From assembly GCF_020172685.1 (NCBI RefSeq), contig NZ_CP083986.1, positions 3,935,738 through 3,999,737 of the forward strand: DNA of 64,000 bases, given 5' to 3'. The position numbers were made by a program, and so were the translations under genes. This DNA is from [Mycobacterium] nativiensis. Its GTDB lineage: Bacteria > Actinomycetota > Actinomycetes > Mycobacteriales > Mycobacteriaceae. The notes under the pieces were generated by a model. That model saw only the letters and a list, made by a program, of their open reading frames with translations, was not told the DNA's origin and did not search any database. Positions 25,986 to 37,050 of this stretch are shown here, piece after piece; positions within the stretch are counted from its first letter, which is position 1; the number at the start of each line of letters is the position of its first letter.

Positions 25986-26729
25986 GTGTCCGAGCTGCTC
26001 GGCCTGCCCGGATCGGTGCGCGCCTGCCTGTTCGACCTCGACGGCGTGCTCACCGACACCGCGAGCGCACACACCAAGGCCTGGAAGGCCATGTTCGACG
26101 CGTACCTGTCTGCGCGCGCCGAACGCACCGGCAGCCCGTTCGTTCCGTTCGACCCGTCAGCCGACTACCGGCGCTTCGTCGACGGCAGAAAACGCGACGA
26201 CGGGGTGCGCTCGTTTCTGGCCAGCCGCGACATCGTGCTGCCCGACGGCGCCGACGACGACCCGCCCGACGCCGAAACCGTGCACGGCCTGGGCAACCGC
26301 AAGAACGCGGCGTTCCGCACGACGCTGGAGACCGACGGCGTGGAGGTGTTCGAGGGATCGCGCCGTTACCTGGAGGCGGTCACCGCGGCGGGCCTGGCCA
26401 CCGCGGTGGTGTCGGCCAGCGCCAACGCCGGAGAGGTGCTGACGATCACCGGCCTGGCGAAATTCATTGCGCAGCGCGTCGACGGGGTGACCCTGCGCAC
26501 CGAGCACATCGCCGGCAAGCCGGCACCGGATTCGTTCCTGCGGGCAGCGCAGCTGCTCGGCGTCGCCCCCGCGGCGGCCGCGGTGTTCGAGGACGCCCTG
26601 TCGGGGGTGACGGCCGGGCGGGCCGGCGGATTCGGCTACGTGGTGGGCGTCGATCGGGTGGGCCAGGCGCAAGACCTGCTGAGCCACGGCGCCGACGTCG
26701 TGGTCACCGATCTGGAGGAACTGTTGTGA
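25986..26729 (+). CDS. HAD-family hydrolase, beta-phosphoglucomutase-like (Rv3400 type)
   Basis: About 247 residues from a GTG at 25986 with AGGGAG eight bases upstream; a GTG at 25953 would add 11 residues. The HAD motif I is [11 protein letters not shown], motif II is in [10 protein letters not shown], and motifs III/IV are in [14 protein letters not shown] and VFEDALSGV. The long helical cap is that of beta-phosphoglucomutases. It directly precedes a GH65 phosphorylase-like gene, and the pair matches Rv3400-Rv3401. The likely job is conversion of beta-glucose 1-phosphate to glucose 6-phosphate. Confidence 0.9.
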   Translation: MSELLGLPGSVRACLFDLDGVLTDTASAHTKAWKAMFDAYLSARAERTGSPFVPFDPSADYRRFVDGRKRDDGVRSFLASRDIVLPDGADDDPPDAETVHGLGNRKNAAFRTTLETDGVEVFEGSRRYLEAVTAAGLATAVVSASANAGEVLTITGLAKFIAQRVDGVTLRTEHIAGKPAPDSFLRAAQLLGVAPAAAAVFEDALSGVTAGRAGGFGYVVGVDRVGQAQDLLSHGADVVVTDLEELL

Positions 26730-26739
26730 GGGCGAGGCG

Positions 26740-29100
26740 ATGATCGCGCAGGACTATTTCCCGATCGAACCGTGGCAGATCCGCGAACCCCGGCTGGACC
26801 TGGATCTGCTCGGACAGACCGAAGCCCTGTTCACGTTGTCCAACGGGCACATCGGATTACGCGGCAACCTCGACGAGGGCGAGCCGTACGGCCTGCCCGG
26901 CACCTACCTGAACTCGTTCTACGAGGTGCGGCCACTGCCCTACGCCGAAGCCGGGTACGGCTATCCGCAGGCCGGGCAGACCGTCGTCGATGTGACCAAC
27001 GGCAAGATCATCCGGCTCACGGTCGACGACGAGCCGATGGACGTCCGCTACGGCGAGCTGATCGACCATGAGCGCATCCTCGATATGCGGGCGGGCACCC
27101 TGACCCGCCGGGTGCACTGGCGCTCACCGGCGGGAAAACAGGTCAAGGTGCACTCGACCCGACTGGTGTCGCTGGCCCAGCGCGGCGTCGCCGCCATCGA
27201 ATACATCGTCGAAGCGGTCGACGAATTCGTGCGTGTGACAGTGCAATCCGAGCTGGTCGCCAACGAGGACCAACCGCCGACCAGCGGCGACCCGCGGGTC
27301 GCGGCCATCCTGGAGAACCCGCTGGAAGCCGTCGAGCGCGAGCGCACCGAGTCCGGCGCGGTGCTGGTGCACCGCACCCGGGCCAGCGAACTGATGATGG
27401 CCGCGGCGATGCATCACGAGATCGAAGTGCCCGGCCGGGTCCAGGTCAACACGATGGCGATCCCCGACGTGGCGGCGACCACGGTGGTGTGCGGCCTGCG
27501 GGCCGGACAGAAGCTGCGGATCGTCAAGTACCTGGCCTACGGCTGGTCCAGCGAGCGGTCCCGCCCCGCGTTACGCGATCAGGCGATCGCGGCGCTGACC
27601 GGCGCCCGTTACAGCGGCTGGCAGGGGCTGCTCGACGCTCAGCGGGCCTACCTGGATGAGTTCTGGGACGGCGCCGACGTCGAGGTCGACGGCGATCCGG
27701 ACTGCCAGCAGGCGGTCCGCTTCGCGCTGTTCCACCTCCTGCAGGCCAGCGCGCGCGCCGAACGCCGGGCGATCCCCAGCAAGGGCCTGACCGGCACCGG
27801 CTACGACGGGCATACCTTTTGGGACACTGAGACTTTCATTCTTCCGGTGCTGACCTACACGGCCCCGCACGCCGCGGCCGACGCGCTGCGCTGGCGGGCG
27901 ACGACACTGGATCTGGCTCGTGAGCGGGCCGCCGAACTCGGGCTGGCCGGGGCCGCGTTCCCGTGGCGGACCATCCGGGGCCAGGAATGCTCCGGCTACT
28001 GGCCGGCGGGCACGGCCGCCTGGCATATCAACGCCGACATCGCGGCGGCGTTCGAGCAGCACCGGGTCGTCACCGGCGACGGGTCACTGGAGGCCGAATG
28101 CGGGCTGGCGGTGCTGGTCGAGACCGCCCGGCTGTGGCGGTCGCTGGGCCACCACGACCGGCACGGCGTGTGGCACCTGTCCGGGGTGACCGGCCCCGAC
28201 GAGTACACCGCGATCGTCCGGGACAACGTGTTCACCAACCTGATGGCCGCCCACAATCTGCGCACCGCCGCCGAAGCGTGCGCCCGCCATCCCGACGCCG
28301 CGCACGAACTGGGGGTCACCACCGAGGAGATGGCCGGCTGGCGGGATGCCGCCGACGCCGCGCACATCCCCTATGACGAAGAGCTGGGCATGCATCCGCA
28401 GTGCGAAGGTTTCACCTCCGCCGCGGAGTGGGACTTCGACGCCCGCACCACCTATCCGCTGCTGCTCCACGAGCCCTACGTGCGGTTGTACCCGGCCCAG
28501 GTGGTCAAGCAGGCCGACGTGCTGCTGGCAATGCATTGGCGCAGCCACGCTTTCACCCCGGAGCAGAAGGCCCGCAACGTCGACTACTACGAGCGCCGCA
28601 CGGTGCGGGACTCGTCGCTGTCGGCCTGCACCCAGGCGGTGCTGTGCGCCGAGGTCGGGCACCTGGAGCTGGCCCACGACTACACCTACGAGACGGCGTT
28701 CGTCGACCTGCGCGATCTGCACGACAACACCCGCGAAGGCCTGCACCTGGCAGCGCTCGCCGGGACCTGGATCGCACTGGTCGCCGGGTTCGGCGGCCTG
28801 CGTGACGACTCCGGTGTGCTGTCACTGAATCCCGCACTGCCGGATGGGATCTCACGGCTGCGGTTCCGATTGCGCTGGCGGGGCTTTCGGGTGACGGTCA
28901 GCGCCACCGACACTGAGGTCACCTACACCCTGCGGGACGGCCCCGAGGGCCGGCTGATCATCAACCATGCCGGCGAGGGGCTCGAGCTGAACACCCAGTC
29001 ACCCACGACGGTGCCGGCCCACCGGCGGGAACCGTTGCTGCCCACCCCGACGCAGCCTCCCGGCCGTGAACCGAAGCACCGCCGGGAGGTCGCGCGGTGA
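26740..29100 (+). CDS. Glycoside hydrolase family 65 protein (trehalose/maltose phosphorylase-like, Rv3401 type)
   Basis: 786 residues, the same length as Rv3401 as I recall it. GH65 enzymes cleave alpha-glucosides, mostly by phosphorolysis giving beta-glucose 1-phosphate. The N-terminal beta-sandwich begins after FTLSNGHIGLRGNLDEGEPY; the (alpha/alpha)6 catalytic domain has WDTETFILPVLTYTAP and the general acid Glu in SGVTGPDEYTA. It starts 10 bp after the HAD gene, fitting a two-step route from disaccharide to glucose 6-phosphate. The end is 4 bp from the convergent choD gene. The exact disaccharide is not known. Confidence 0.92.
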   Translation: MIAQDYFPIEPWQIREPRLDLDLLGQTEALFTLSNGHIGLRGNLDEGEPYGLPGTYLNSFYEVRPLPYAEAGYGYPQAGQTVVDVTNGKIIRLTVDDEPMDVRYGELIDHERILDMRAGTLTRRVHWRSPAGKQVKVHSTRLVSLAQRGVAAIEYIVEAVDEFVRVTVQSELVANEDQPPTSGDPRVAAILENPLEAVERERTESGAVLVHRTRASELMMAAAMHHEIEVPGRVQVNTMAIPDVAATTVVCGLRAGQKLRIVKYLAYGWSSERSRPALRDQAIAALTGARYSGWQGLLDAQRAYLDEFWDGADVEVDGDPDCQQAVRFALFHLLQASARAERRAIPSKGLTGTGYDGHTFWDTETFILPVLTYTAPHAAADALRWRATTLDLARERAAELGLAGAAFPWRTIRGQECSGYWPAGTAAWHINADIAAAFEQHRVVTGDGSLEAECGLAVLVETARLWRSLGHHDRHGVWHLSGVTGPDEYTAIVRDNVFTNLMAAHNLRTAAEACARHPDAAHELGVTTEEMAGWRDAADAAHIPYDEELGMHPQCEGFTSAAEWDFDARTTYPLLLHEPYVRLYPAQVVKQADVLLAMHWRSHAFTPEQKARNVDYYERRTVRDSSLSACTQAVLCAEVGHLELAHDYTYETAFVDLRDLHDNTREGLHLAALAGTWIALVAGFGGLRDDSGVLSLNPALPDGISRLRFRLRWRGFRVTVSATDTEVTYTLRDGPEGRLIINHAGEGLELNTQSPTTVPAHRREPLLPTPTQPPGREPKHRREVAR

Positions 29101-29104
29101 TGAC

Positions 29105-30835
29105 TCAGGCGATACCGGAGGACCAGCGCAGCGCGCCGACGGCGTGATCGGGCACCGCCGGGTTCTTCGGTGCGATCGGGTCCAGCCGCCGGTAGGACTC
29201 GCCCTGGGCCGGCCGCAGATCGGTCTCGCCCTTGTTGGGCCACAGCGATGCGGCCCGCTCGGCCTGCGCGGTGATCGACAGCGACGGGTTCACGCCGAGG
29301 TTGGCCGAGACCGCCGCGCCGTCCATCACCGCCAGGGTCGGGTAGCCGTACACCCGCTGGTAGGGGTCGATCACCCCGTGCTCGGGGCTGTCGCCGATCG
29401 CCGCCCCGCCCAAGAAATGCGCGGTGAGCGGGATGTTGAACAGCTCCCCCCAGGTGCCGCCGGCCACCCCGTCGATCTTGGCGGCGATGCGGCGGGTGAC
29501 CTCGTTGCCGACCGGGATCCAGCTCGGGTTCGGCTCGCCGTGGCCCTGCTTGCTGGTGTACCGACGGAAACCGAGCTTGCCGCGTTTGGTGAAGGTGGTG
29601 ATCGAGTTGTCCAGGTGCTGCATGACCAGGGCGATCACGGTGCGCTCGCTCCACTGCCGCGGGTTGAGCATCCGCAGGATGTTGCGCGGGTCTTCCCGGC
29701 CCTGCTCGAGTAGCTGGCGCCACCGCGGGGTGTCGGTACCGCTCGGACCGGTGCCGTCGGTCATCAGGGTCTGCAGCAGCCCCATCGCGTTGGAGCCCTT
29801 GCCGTAGCGCACCGGTTCGACGTGGGTGTCGGCGGTGGGGTGGATCGAGGAGGTGATCGCCACCCCGTGGGTCAGGTCGAGGCTCGGATCGACGGTCAAT
29901 GTCGCCGCACCCACGATGGACTCGGAGTTGGTGCGCGTAAGTACCCCAAGCTTGCTGGAAAGGTTGGCCAGCTTTCCTTTATCCCGCATCTTGAACAGCA
30001 GCCGCTGGGTGTTATAGGTGCCGGCGGCCAGGATCAGGTGCCGGGCGGTGAAGGTCTTACGGTGCCGGCGCGCGCGCAGGCCGGTCCGCACCGTCGTCAC
30101 CTGCCACAACCCGTCGGCCCCCTGCTCGAAGGCCGTCACCGTCGTCATCGGATGCACCTGCGCGCCGGCCGATTCCGCCAGATACAGGTAGTTCTTGACC
30201 AGGGTGTTCTTGGCGCCCCAGCGGCAGCCCGTCATGCATTCGCCGCACTCGATGCAACCGGTGCGCTTCGGGCCGGCGCCGCCGAAGTACGGATCGGCCA
30301 CCGTCTTACCCGGGGCTTTGACCCCGCTGGCGCCTTCCGGGCCGAAGAACACCCCGACCGGGGTGGCCACGAACGTGTCGCCGACCCCCATGTCGTCGGC
30401 GACCTGCTTGACGATGCGGTCGGCGTCGGTGAACGTCGGGTTCTGCACCACCCCGAGCATCCGTTTCGCCTGGTCGTAGTGCGGCATGAGCTCGGCGTGC
30501 CAGTCGGTGATGTGCGCCCACTGCTTGTCGGCGAAGAACGGCGCCGGGGGCACGTAGAGGGTGTTGGCGTAGTTCAGTGAGCCGCCGCCGACCCCGGCAC
30601 CGGCCAGCACCATCACGTTGTTGAGCAGGTGAATGCGCTGAATGCCGTAGCAGCCCAGCTTCGGCGCCCACAGGAAATCGCGCAGGTGCCAGGAGTTCTT
30701 GGCGAAGTCGGCGTCGGCGTAGCGGCGGCCCGCCTCCAAAACTCCTACGCGATAACCCTTCTCGGTCAGTCGCAGCGCGCTGACGCTGCCACCGAAACCC
30801 GAGCCGATGATCAGGACGTCGTAATCAGGCTCCAT
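29105..30835 (-). CDS. choD: GMC-type cholesterol oxidase
   Basis: About 576 residues from an ATG at 30835, matching the length of M. tuberculosis ChoD. The FAD-binding loop is VLIIGSGFGGSVSALRL, followed by LEAGRRYADADF. Cys-rich segment CIECGECMTGCRWGAKNT and the C-terminal IPLTAHFLGGAAIGDSPEHG and SANLGVNPSLSI are characteristic. The family oxidises 3-beta-hydroxysterols, though the true substrate of ChoD in mycobacteria is debated. It is convergent with the GH65 gene and precedes guaB3 on the same strand in reverse; linkage with the purine genes is conserved rather than functional. Confidence 0.93.
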   Translation of the reverse strand: MEPDYDVLIIGSGFGGSVSALRLTEKGYRVGVLEAGRRYADADFAKNSWHLRDFLWAPKLGCYGIQRIHLLNNVMVLAGAGVGGGSLNYANTLYVPPAPFFADKQWAHITDWHAELMPHYDQAKRMLGVVQNPTFTDADRIVKQVADDMGVGDTFVATPVGVFFGPEGASGVKAPGKTVADPYFGGAGPKRTGCIECGECMTGCRWGAKNTLVKNYLYLAESAGAQVHPMTTVTAFEQGADGLWQVTTVRTGLRARRHRKTFTARHLILAAGTYNTQRLLFKMRDKGKLANLSSKLGVLTRTNSESIVGAATLTVDPSLDLTHGVAITSSIHPTADTHVEPVRYGKGSNAMGLLQTLMTDGTGPSGTDTPRWRQLLEQGREDPRNILRMLNPRQWSERTVIALVMQHLDNSITTFTKRGKLGFRRYTSKQGHGEPNPSWIPVGNEVTRRIAAKIDGVAGGTWGELFNIPLTAHFLGGAAIGDSPEHGVIDPYQRVYGYPTLAVMDGAAVSANLGVNPSLSITAQAERAASLWPNKGETDLRPAQGESYRRLDPIAPKNPAVPDHAVGALRWSSGIA

Positions 30836-30911
30836 AGCATCACAGTATGGACCTACCCGTCGGTAACCGGGCTGCATAGGCCGACCTAACCCCACCGGGG
30901 TTCAGCGGCGG

Positions 30912-32039
30912 TCAGCTCCCAACGGTCAGTCCGACCTTCTGGAATTCCTTGAGGTCGCAGTACCCCGCCTTGGCCATCGACCGGCGCAGCCCGCCGACCA
31001 GGTTCAGCGAGCCGAACGGGTCGTCCGACGGGCCGTCGAGCACCTGCGTCAGGCCCGGGCGCTCGCCGTAGGCGACCTGCATCAGGGCACCGCGCGGCAG
31101 CGACGGGTGGGCGGCCGCCGACGGCCAGTACCAGCCGTCGCCCTGCGCCTCGGCCGCCGACGCCAGCGGCGTACCCAGCACCACCGCATCGGCGCCGCAG
31201 GCGATCGCCTTGGCCAGATCACCGGAGGTGTGGATGTCACCGTCGGCGAGCACGTGCACGTAGCGGCCGCCGGTCTCGTCGAGGTATTCGCGGCGGGCCG
31301 CGGCGGCGTCGGCGATCGCGGTGGCCATCGGCACCGAGATGCCCAGCACCTCATCGGAGGTGGTCACCCCGGCCGTCGAGCCGTAGCCGACGATCACCCC
31401 GGCCGCGCCGGTACGCATCAGGTGCAGCGCGGTGCGGTGGTCGAGCACCCCGCCGGCCACCACCGGGATGTCGAGCTCGGAGATGAACGTCTTGAGGTTC
31501 AGCGGCTCGCCGTCGCTGGCCACCCGCTCCGCGGAGATGATGGTGCCGTGGATGACCAGCAGGTCGACGCCGGCGGCCACCAGGGCCGGGGTCAGCGCCG
31601 CGGCATTCTGCGGGCTCACCCGTACCGCGGTGGTCACCCCGGCCTCGCTGATGCGCGCCACCGCGGCACCGAGCAGTTCGGGGTCCAGCTGGGCGGCATG
31701 CAGCTGCTGCAGCAGCCGGATCGCCGCCGCGGGCTCCGGTTCCTTGGCCGCAACCTCGATGACCTGGGCGATCTTGGCTTCGACGTCGGCGTGCCGGCCG
31801 ATCAGACCTTCGCCGTTGAGCACGCCCAGACCGCCGAGGCGGCCCAGCTCGATGGCGAACTCCGGGGAGACCAGGGCGTCGGTGGGGTGGGCCAGCACCG
31901 GAATCTCGAAGCGGTAGGCATCCAGCTGCCAGGCCGTCGACACGTCCTTGGAGGAGCGGGTGCGCCGCGCCGGGACGATGTTGATGTCGTCGAGTTCATA
32001 GGTGCGACGGGCGGTACGGCCCATGCCGATCTCAACCAT
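30912..32039 (-). CDS. guaB3: GuaB3 family IMP dehydrogenase-related protein
   Basis: About 375 residues starting MVEIGMGRTARRTYELDD. It has the IMPDH/GMPR barrel with FISELDIPVVAGGVLDHR, AAGVIVGYGSTAGVTT and LADGDIHTSGDLAKAIACGA. The catalytic Cys loop of IMPDH (SICTT) is not present and there are no CBS domains, so it is not a standard IMPDH. The 378-residue frame could start three codons earlier. It lies next to guaB2 on the same strand, as in Rv3410c-Rv3411c. Its reaction is unsettled in mycobacteria. Confidence 0.93.
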   Translation of the reverse strand: MVEIGMGRTARRTYELDDINIVPARRTRSSKDVSTAWQLDAYRFEIPVLAHPTDALVSPEFAIELGRLGGLGVLNGEGLIGRHADVEAKIAQVIEVAAKEPEPAAAIRLLQQLHAAQLDPELLGAAVARISEAGVTTAVRVSPQNAAALTPALVAAGVDLLVIHGTIISAERVASDGEPLNLKTFISELDIPVVAGGVLDHRTALHLMRTGAAGVIVGYGSTAGVTTSDEVLGISVPMATAIADAAAARREYLDETGGRYVHVLADGDIHTSGDLAKAIACGADAVVLGTPLASAAEAQGDGWYWPSAAAHPSLPRGALMQVAYGERPGLTQVLDGPSDDPFGSLNLVGGLRRSMAKAGYCDLKEFQKVGLTVGS

Positions 32040-32113
32040 GTCACGCACTGTGCCGTCTCCTCTTCGCGCAAGCGCTCATCGGCGGGTCAGCCTCGTTTCT
32101 ATCTCTCCGCGAG

Positions 32114-32162
32114 ACCGACGTTTTGCAGCAAAAGTACGAGAAGCCATCTGCAAAACGTCGGT
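32114..32162 (-). terminator. Inverted repeat after guaB2
   Basis: Perfect 15-bp arms: ACCGACGTTTTGCAG at 32114-32128 and its complement CTGCAAAACGTCGGT at 32148-32162, with a 19-bp loop. It starts 8 bp beyond the guaB2 stop on the minus strand. There is no T-tract, as is common for mycobacterial terminators, so termination is inferred. Confidence 0.6.
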
Positions 32163-32169
32163 TTCGGCG

Positions 32170-33771
<1,602 letters not shown>

Positions 33772-33901
33772 CTACGCAGCCGGGGTGAGAAAACCCATCT
33801 TAATCGCGGCGCTGAGCGCTTTCGGCCCCACCACCCTTGACAGGTGCACAGACCGCGCCTCACCAGCCGCTGGCATTCTGTCGAGGCGACTGCGTACCCT
33901 A

Positions 33902-34312
33902 ATGGGCGTGCATGACCACCTCCCACCCGGCCTGCCGCCCGACCCGTTCGCCGACGATCCTCATGATCCCTCCGCAGCGCTGGACGCCATGGAACCGGGC
34001 CAGCCGCTGGATCCGCAGGAGCGGACCGCGGTGGAAGCCGACCTCGCCGACCTGGCGGTCTACGAGGCGTTGCTGGCCCACCGGGGCATCCGCGGGCTGG
34101 TGGTGTGCTGTGACGACTGCCAGCAGGACCACTACCACGACTGGGACATGCTGCGCGCCAACCTGCTGCAACTGCTGATCGACGGCACCGTCCGCCCGCA
34201 CGAGCCGGCCTACGACCCGGAGCCGGACAGCTACGTGACCTGGGACTACTGCCGCGGCTACGCCGATGCGTCGCTCAACGAGGCGACCTCGGAGACCGAC
34301 GGCTACCGCTGA
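33902..34312 (+). CDS. DUF5319 protein (Rv3412 type)
   Basis: A 136-residue acidic protein with conserved Cys pairs in VVCCDDCQQDHYHDWDML and a C-terminal YVTWDYCRGYADASLNEA. This matches Rv3412 and the DUF5319 family, of unknown function. A -10-like TACCCT (33895-33900) lies immediately before the ATG, and no ribosome-binding site is visible. A leaderless message starting at the GTG at 33908 is possible. The gene overlaps the end of the convergent Rv3415c-like gene by 10 bp. Confidence 0.85.
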   Translation: MGVHDHLPPGLPPDPFADDPHDPSAALDAMEPGQPLDPQERTAVEADLADLAVYEALLAHRGIRGLVVCCDDCQQDHYHDWDMLRANLLQLLIDGTVRPHEPAYDPEPDSYVTWDYCRGYADASLNEATSETDGYR

Positions 34313-35115
34313 GCGCCGTACCACCTGCCGCCGCGGTGCTGCACCAACTCGGCGGCATCCTCACGCAGACCCCGTAATCCCTCGACGGTCGTAGTCGCAC
34401 TGCCGACATCGATCAACATGCACGCCAGCGCCCACTGCAGCGGAATCAGCCCCAGCCGGCCGGTCTCGGCCAACGCCGTGTCGGCGACCGTGCGGGCCCG
34501 CTCGAGATTCCCGGCGCAGCACAGCGCGCCCGCCAATACCACCTGACTTTTCACCCGATGCCGCACCCCGTCCGCGCCCGCGAGATCCAGGGCCTGCTCG
34601 GCATTGCGCACGGCGGTGGTGCCGTCGCCGGTGACCATCGCCAGCTCGGCGGTCACCCAATGGCGGCGCACACCCAGGCGGATCGGCGCGGCGGGTGGCT
34701 CCGGCAGCTGCCCGGCCCGAGCCAGCAGGGCCGCCGATGCCGCGAAGCGCCCGATCCCGAGAGCGTCCGCGGCCAGCCCGACCAGGGCATCGGCGCCGGC
34801 CTCCGGGTCGACTTCGTGGTCGCCACGGGCCAGCGCCAGGGCCCGGCCGTCGAAGCCTCGGGCTCCCCGGTGATCGCCGAGTTGACGCAGGAACGACCCC
34901 CGGGTGCTGTGGGCCAGCGAGGCCAGCGGGCCCGCCGGTGTCTCGCGCAGCAGCTCGGCCAGCTCGGCGGTGGCGGCGGCGTAGCGGCCCTGCCCGCCTG
35001 CGGCCACGGCACGCAGCCAACGCTGCCGCGGGGTGGTTGCGGCGGGCAGCGGCCACCGGTCGGGTTCGGTGCCGAACGCGGCAGCGGTCAACGCGGCGTC
35101 TGGATCCTCAGTCAT
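34303..35115 (-). CDS. Helical-repeat protein, Rv3415c-like
   Basis: A 270-residue, Ala-rich protein with repeated helical hairpins such as YAAATAELAELLRETPAG, RGFDGRALALARGDHE and VRNAEQALDLAGADG. The pattern suggests TPR-like repeats and therefore a protein-binding scaffold in the cytoplasm; no catalytic motif is seen. Its location before whiB3 and its orientation match Rv3415c. In M. tuberculosis sigD and its anti-sigma gene rsdA lie on its other side; here it meets DUF5319 directly. Confidence 0.7.
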   Translation of the reverse strand: MTEDPDAALTAAAFGTEPDRWPLPAATTPRQRWLRAVAAGGQGRYAAATAELAELLRETPAGPLASLAHSTRGSFLRQLGDHRGARGFDGRALALARGDHEVDPEAGADALVGLAADALGIGRFAASAALLARAGQLPEPPAAPIRLGVRRHWVTAELAMVTGDGTTAVRNAEQALDLAGADGVRHRVKSQVVLAGALCCAGNLERARTVADTALAETGRLGLIPLQWALACMLIDVGSATTTVEGLRGLREDAAELVQHRGGRWYGAQR

Positions 35116-35365
35116 CGCTGCGCGACGTTACGCGGTGGGGCTCGCCACCTCGTCGTCTCACCCGGAAAGGCATCCGCTCTCAGGGAATGTCCACCACCTT
35201 TGGACCCCCTCTCTTAATAATTACGTTGCCCTAACTTCAGATGCTTTGGCTACGGTCCCCACAGCGCCGGACATCGCCGGCGCTGTTTTACGCGCACCAC
35301 CAACCGTGACACCGCTCAACGGCCGCGTTGTGACCCGGCCGATCAGCGGTTGGAGAGGGGCTCTC

Positions 35366-35656
35366 ATGCCACAGGTTGAGCAACTGCCCGGCCGCAATGC
35401 GGACGTGTGGGACTGGCAACTCCGCGGAGCCTGCCGCGGCCTGGACTCGTCGGTGTTCTTCCCGCCCGACGGGGAACGCGGCCGCGCCCGGGCGCAACGA
35501 GAACAGAACGCCAAACAGTGGTGCCGAACTTGCCCGGTGATGCAACAGTGCCGTGCGCACGCCCTGGCCGTAGGTGAGCCCTACGGCATCTGGGGCGGTA
35601 TGTCCGAAGCCGAGCGGCACGCCGAACTGCGCTGCAACCTGCGCCGCAGCGGCTGA
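35366..35656 (+). CDS. whiB3: WhiB3 redox-sensing regulator
   Basis: 96 residues starting at an ATG with GGAGAGGGG upstream. The four iron-sulfur ligands are Cys23, Cys53, Cys56 and Cys62 (CRTCPVMQQC), followed by the WhiB motif GIWGG. WhiB3 holds a 4Fe-4S cluster, senses redox state and NO, and works with the housekeeping sigma factor to regulate lipid and redox genes. The N-terminus MPQVEQLPGRNADVWDWQL closely matches mycobacterial WhiB3. The 250 bp upstream hold no gene and should contain the promoter; TTAATAATTA near 35212 is AT-rich. Confidence 0.95.
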   Translation: MPQVEQLPGRNADVWDWQLRGACRGLDSSVFFPPDGERGRARAQREQNAKQWCRTCPVMQQCRAHALAVGEPYGIWGGMSEAERHAELRCNLRRSG

Positions 35657-35715
35657 CGCCTCGGGGACTGCTCGTTCGTCTGGAGCTGTCAGACCGGTCG
35701 GGTTGGATCGCGACT

Positions 35716-35967
35716 ATGCGATCTGCACCAGCCACCCTGCTCATGACGGCACTTGTCGCCTCACTCGGTGTCGGCTTGGCCGCGACGGTCAACGCCGACC
35801 CGGCCAGCTGTTTCGATCAACGGCTGTGCGGCGATCTGAGCGACGTGTACTACTGCCCCGACACTGGCCGCGTGGTCGGCCCGTTCGGCGCCTGCCCGTC
35901 ACTGGTGACCGGCCCGTATGCGCCGGGCGGGTTGCGGCCCAACCAGGGGCTCTCGCCGCTGAACTGA
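35716..35967 (+). CDS. Small exported protein, unknown family
   Basis: An 83-residue protein with a signal peptide (TLLMTALVASLGVGLAATVNA followed by DPASC). The mature part is about 55 residues with four Cys in CFDQRLCGDL, YYCPDTG and GACPS, so probably two disulfides. It ends Pro/Gly-rich. No family is recognised. It is first in a run of accessory secreted and membrane genes inserted after whiB3. Confidence 0.7.
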   Translation: MRSAPATLLMTALVASLGVGLAATVNADPASCFDQRLCGDLSDVYYCPDTGRVVGPFGACPSLVTGPYAPGGLRPNQGLSPLN

Positions 35968-36044
35968 GGGTGCGGTGGCCGCCGTGGTCGTACGCTGCCT
36001 AAGCGGAGCGCCCAATCCCTGGGCCGCGCAGCAAAAGGAGCAAC

Positions 36045-36356
36045 GTGAACAGGCAGCTGCTACTCGGATCCTTCATCGCGGCGGGTCTCATCGGTCTCAT
36101 GGGCGCACCCGCGGCGAGCGCCGATGAGGCGGGATTCCTCAATGAACTCCGGGCCAATGGATTCCCGGGCCTGACCGTCGGAGACGCCCAGATGCCCGAC
36201 GGCGTGGTCATTGCCAACGGCTGGATGGCCTGCAACCGGCTGCATCTGGGCGAGAAGCCCGAACAGACGCTGGCCCAACTGAACCCGAACGACGTTGACA
36301 AGGGACGCACGCTGCTGAACGCCGCGCAGCACAATCTGTGCCCCGACACGCTCTAG
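36045..36356 (+). CDS. Exported DUF732 family protein
   Basis: A 103-residue protein with a GTG start after AAAGGAG. The signal peptide ends GAPAASADEAGF. The mature part has FLNELRANGFPGLTVGD, a Cys in WMACNRLHLGE and a final Cys in HNLCPDTL. This is the DUF732 pattern. It is the third DUF732-type protein in the window, with the others at 8.7 and 10.4 kb. Role unknown; presumably outside the membrane. Confidence 0.85.
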   Translation: MNRQLLLGSFIAAGLIGLMGAPAASADEAGFLNELRANGFPGLTVGDAQMPDGVVIANGWMACNRLHLGEKPEQTLAQLNPNDVDKGRTLLNAAQHNLCPDTL

Positions 36357-36384
36357 GATTCCCCTGAACATCCCCACCCAGCGC

Positions 36385-36966
36385 GTGGAATCGATTGCTG
36401 CGCAGGAAGACTACGGTCCCTACCGCCGCTCATACCGGGTCAACCGCAGCCACGACCGTCGGCTGCGCTCGGCGATGGTCGTGCTGCTGTTCGCGCCGCT
36501 GCCCTTCCTGTGGATGGCGTACCGCGCCGGACCGTGGGCAGGCGACGACACCCAATCCTCCATGACCGGCATGCTGGCCTCCGGTATCCCCGGGCTGATC
36601 TTCGTGGGACTGACCCTCTTCCTGGCCATCCCAGGGCTGATCAGGATGGCCTCAGCCAAAGGCGCCCAGGTGCATGTTTTCGAGCGGGGAGCCATCGCCG
36701 AACGTCCTGGTGGCGACCTGTACGCGTGGCCGTATCGGCGGGCCACGGCCAGGTACGTGTCCTGGCGGGAATCGACCGATGGCCAGTGGCATGACCACCC
36801 CCAACTCTGGGTGACCTTCCACCGGGGCGGCGAGACGATCTGCCTGGACGGACGCGCCCCGAAGGACAGGGCCGTGCTGCCTGACCTCGCCCGCGAATTC
36901 GGCATCAGCGACGAGCCCGAACAAGTTGACGGGGTCTATCGCAACACCGCTCCCCTACCCTTTTGA
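36385..36966 (+). CDS. Two-span membrane protein with a PH-like C-terminal domain
   Basis: 193 residues from a GTG. Two membrane segments (about residues 30-48 and 65-90) lie after a basic N-terminus. The cytoplasmic part has VHVFERGAIAERPGGDLYAW and LWVTFHRGGETICLDGR, an arrangement of strands resembling small bacterial PH-like membrane proteins. No named family is certain. It starts 28 bp after the DUF732 gene and may share a transcript. Confidence 0.65.
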   Translation: MESIAAQEDYGPYRRSYRVNRSHDRRLRSAMVVLLFAPLPFLWMAYRAGPWAGDDTQSSMTGMLASGIPGLIFVGLTLFLAIPGLIRMASAKGAQVHVFERGAIAERPGGDLYAWPYRRATARYVSWRESTDGQWHDHPQLWVTFHRGGETICLDGRAPKDRAVLPDLAREFGISDEPEQVDGVYRNTAPLPF

Positions 36967-37050
36967 TCCGACCGACCCGGGGTGCGAATGGTGGACTCCG
37001 GCGAACGCAAAACCCTCGAACACGCTCTCAGCGTGTGATAAGCAACAGCG

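Noticed and set aside
33837..33900. TTGACA with TACCCT as a promoter for the DUF5319 gene
   Set aside because: The two hexamers are 52 bp apart, far too wide for a single promoter. Only the -10-like TACCCT is mentioned with the gene.
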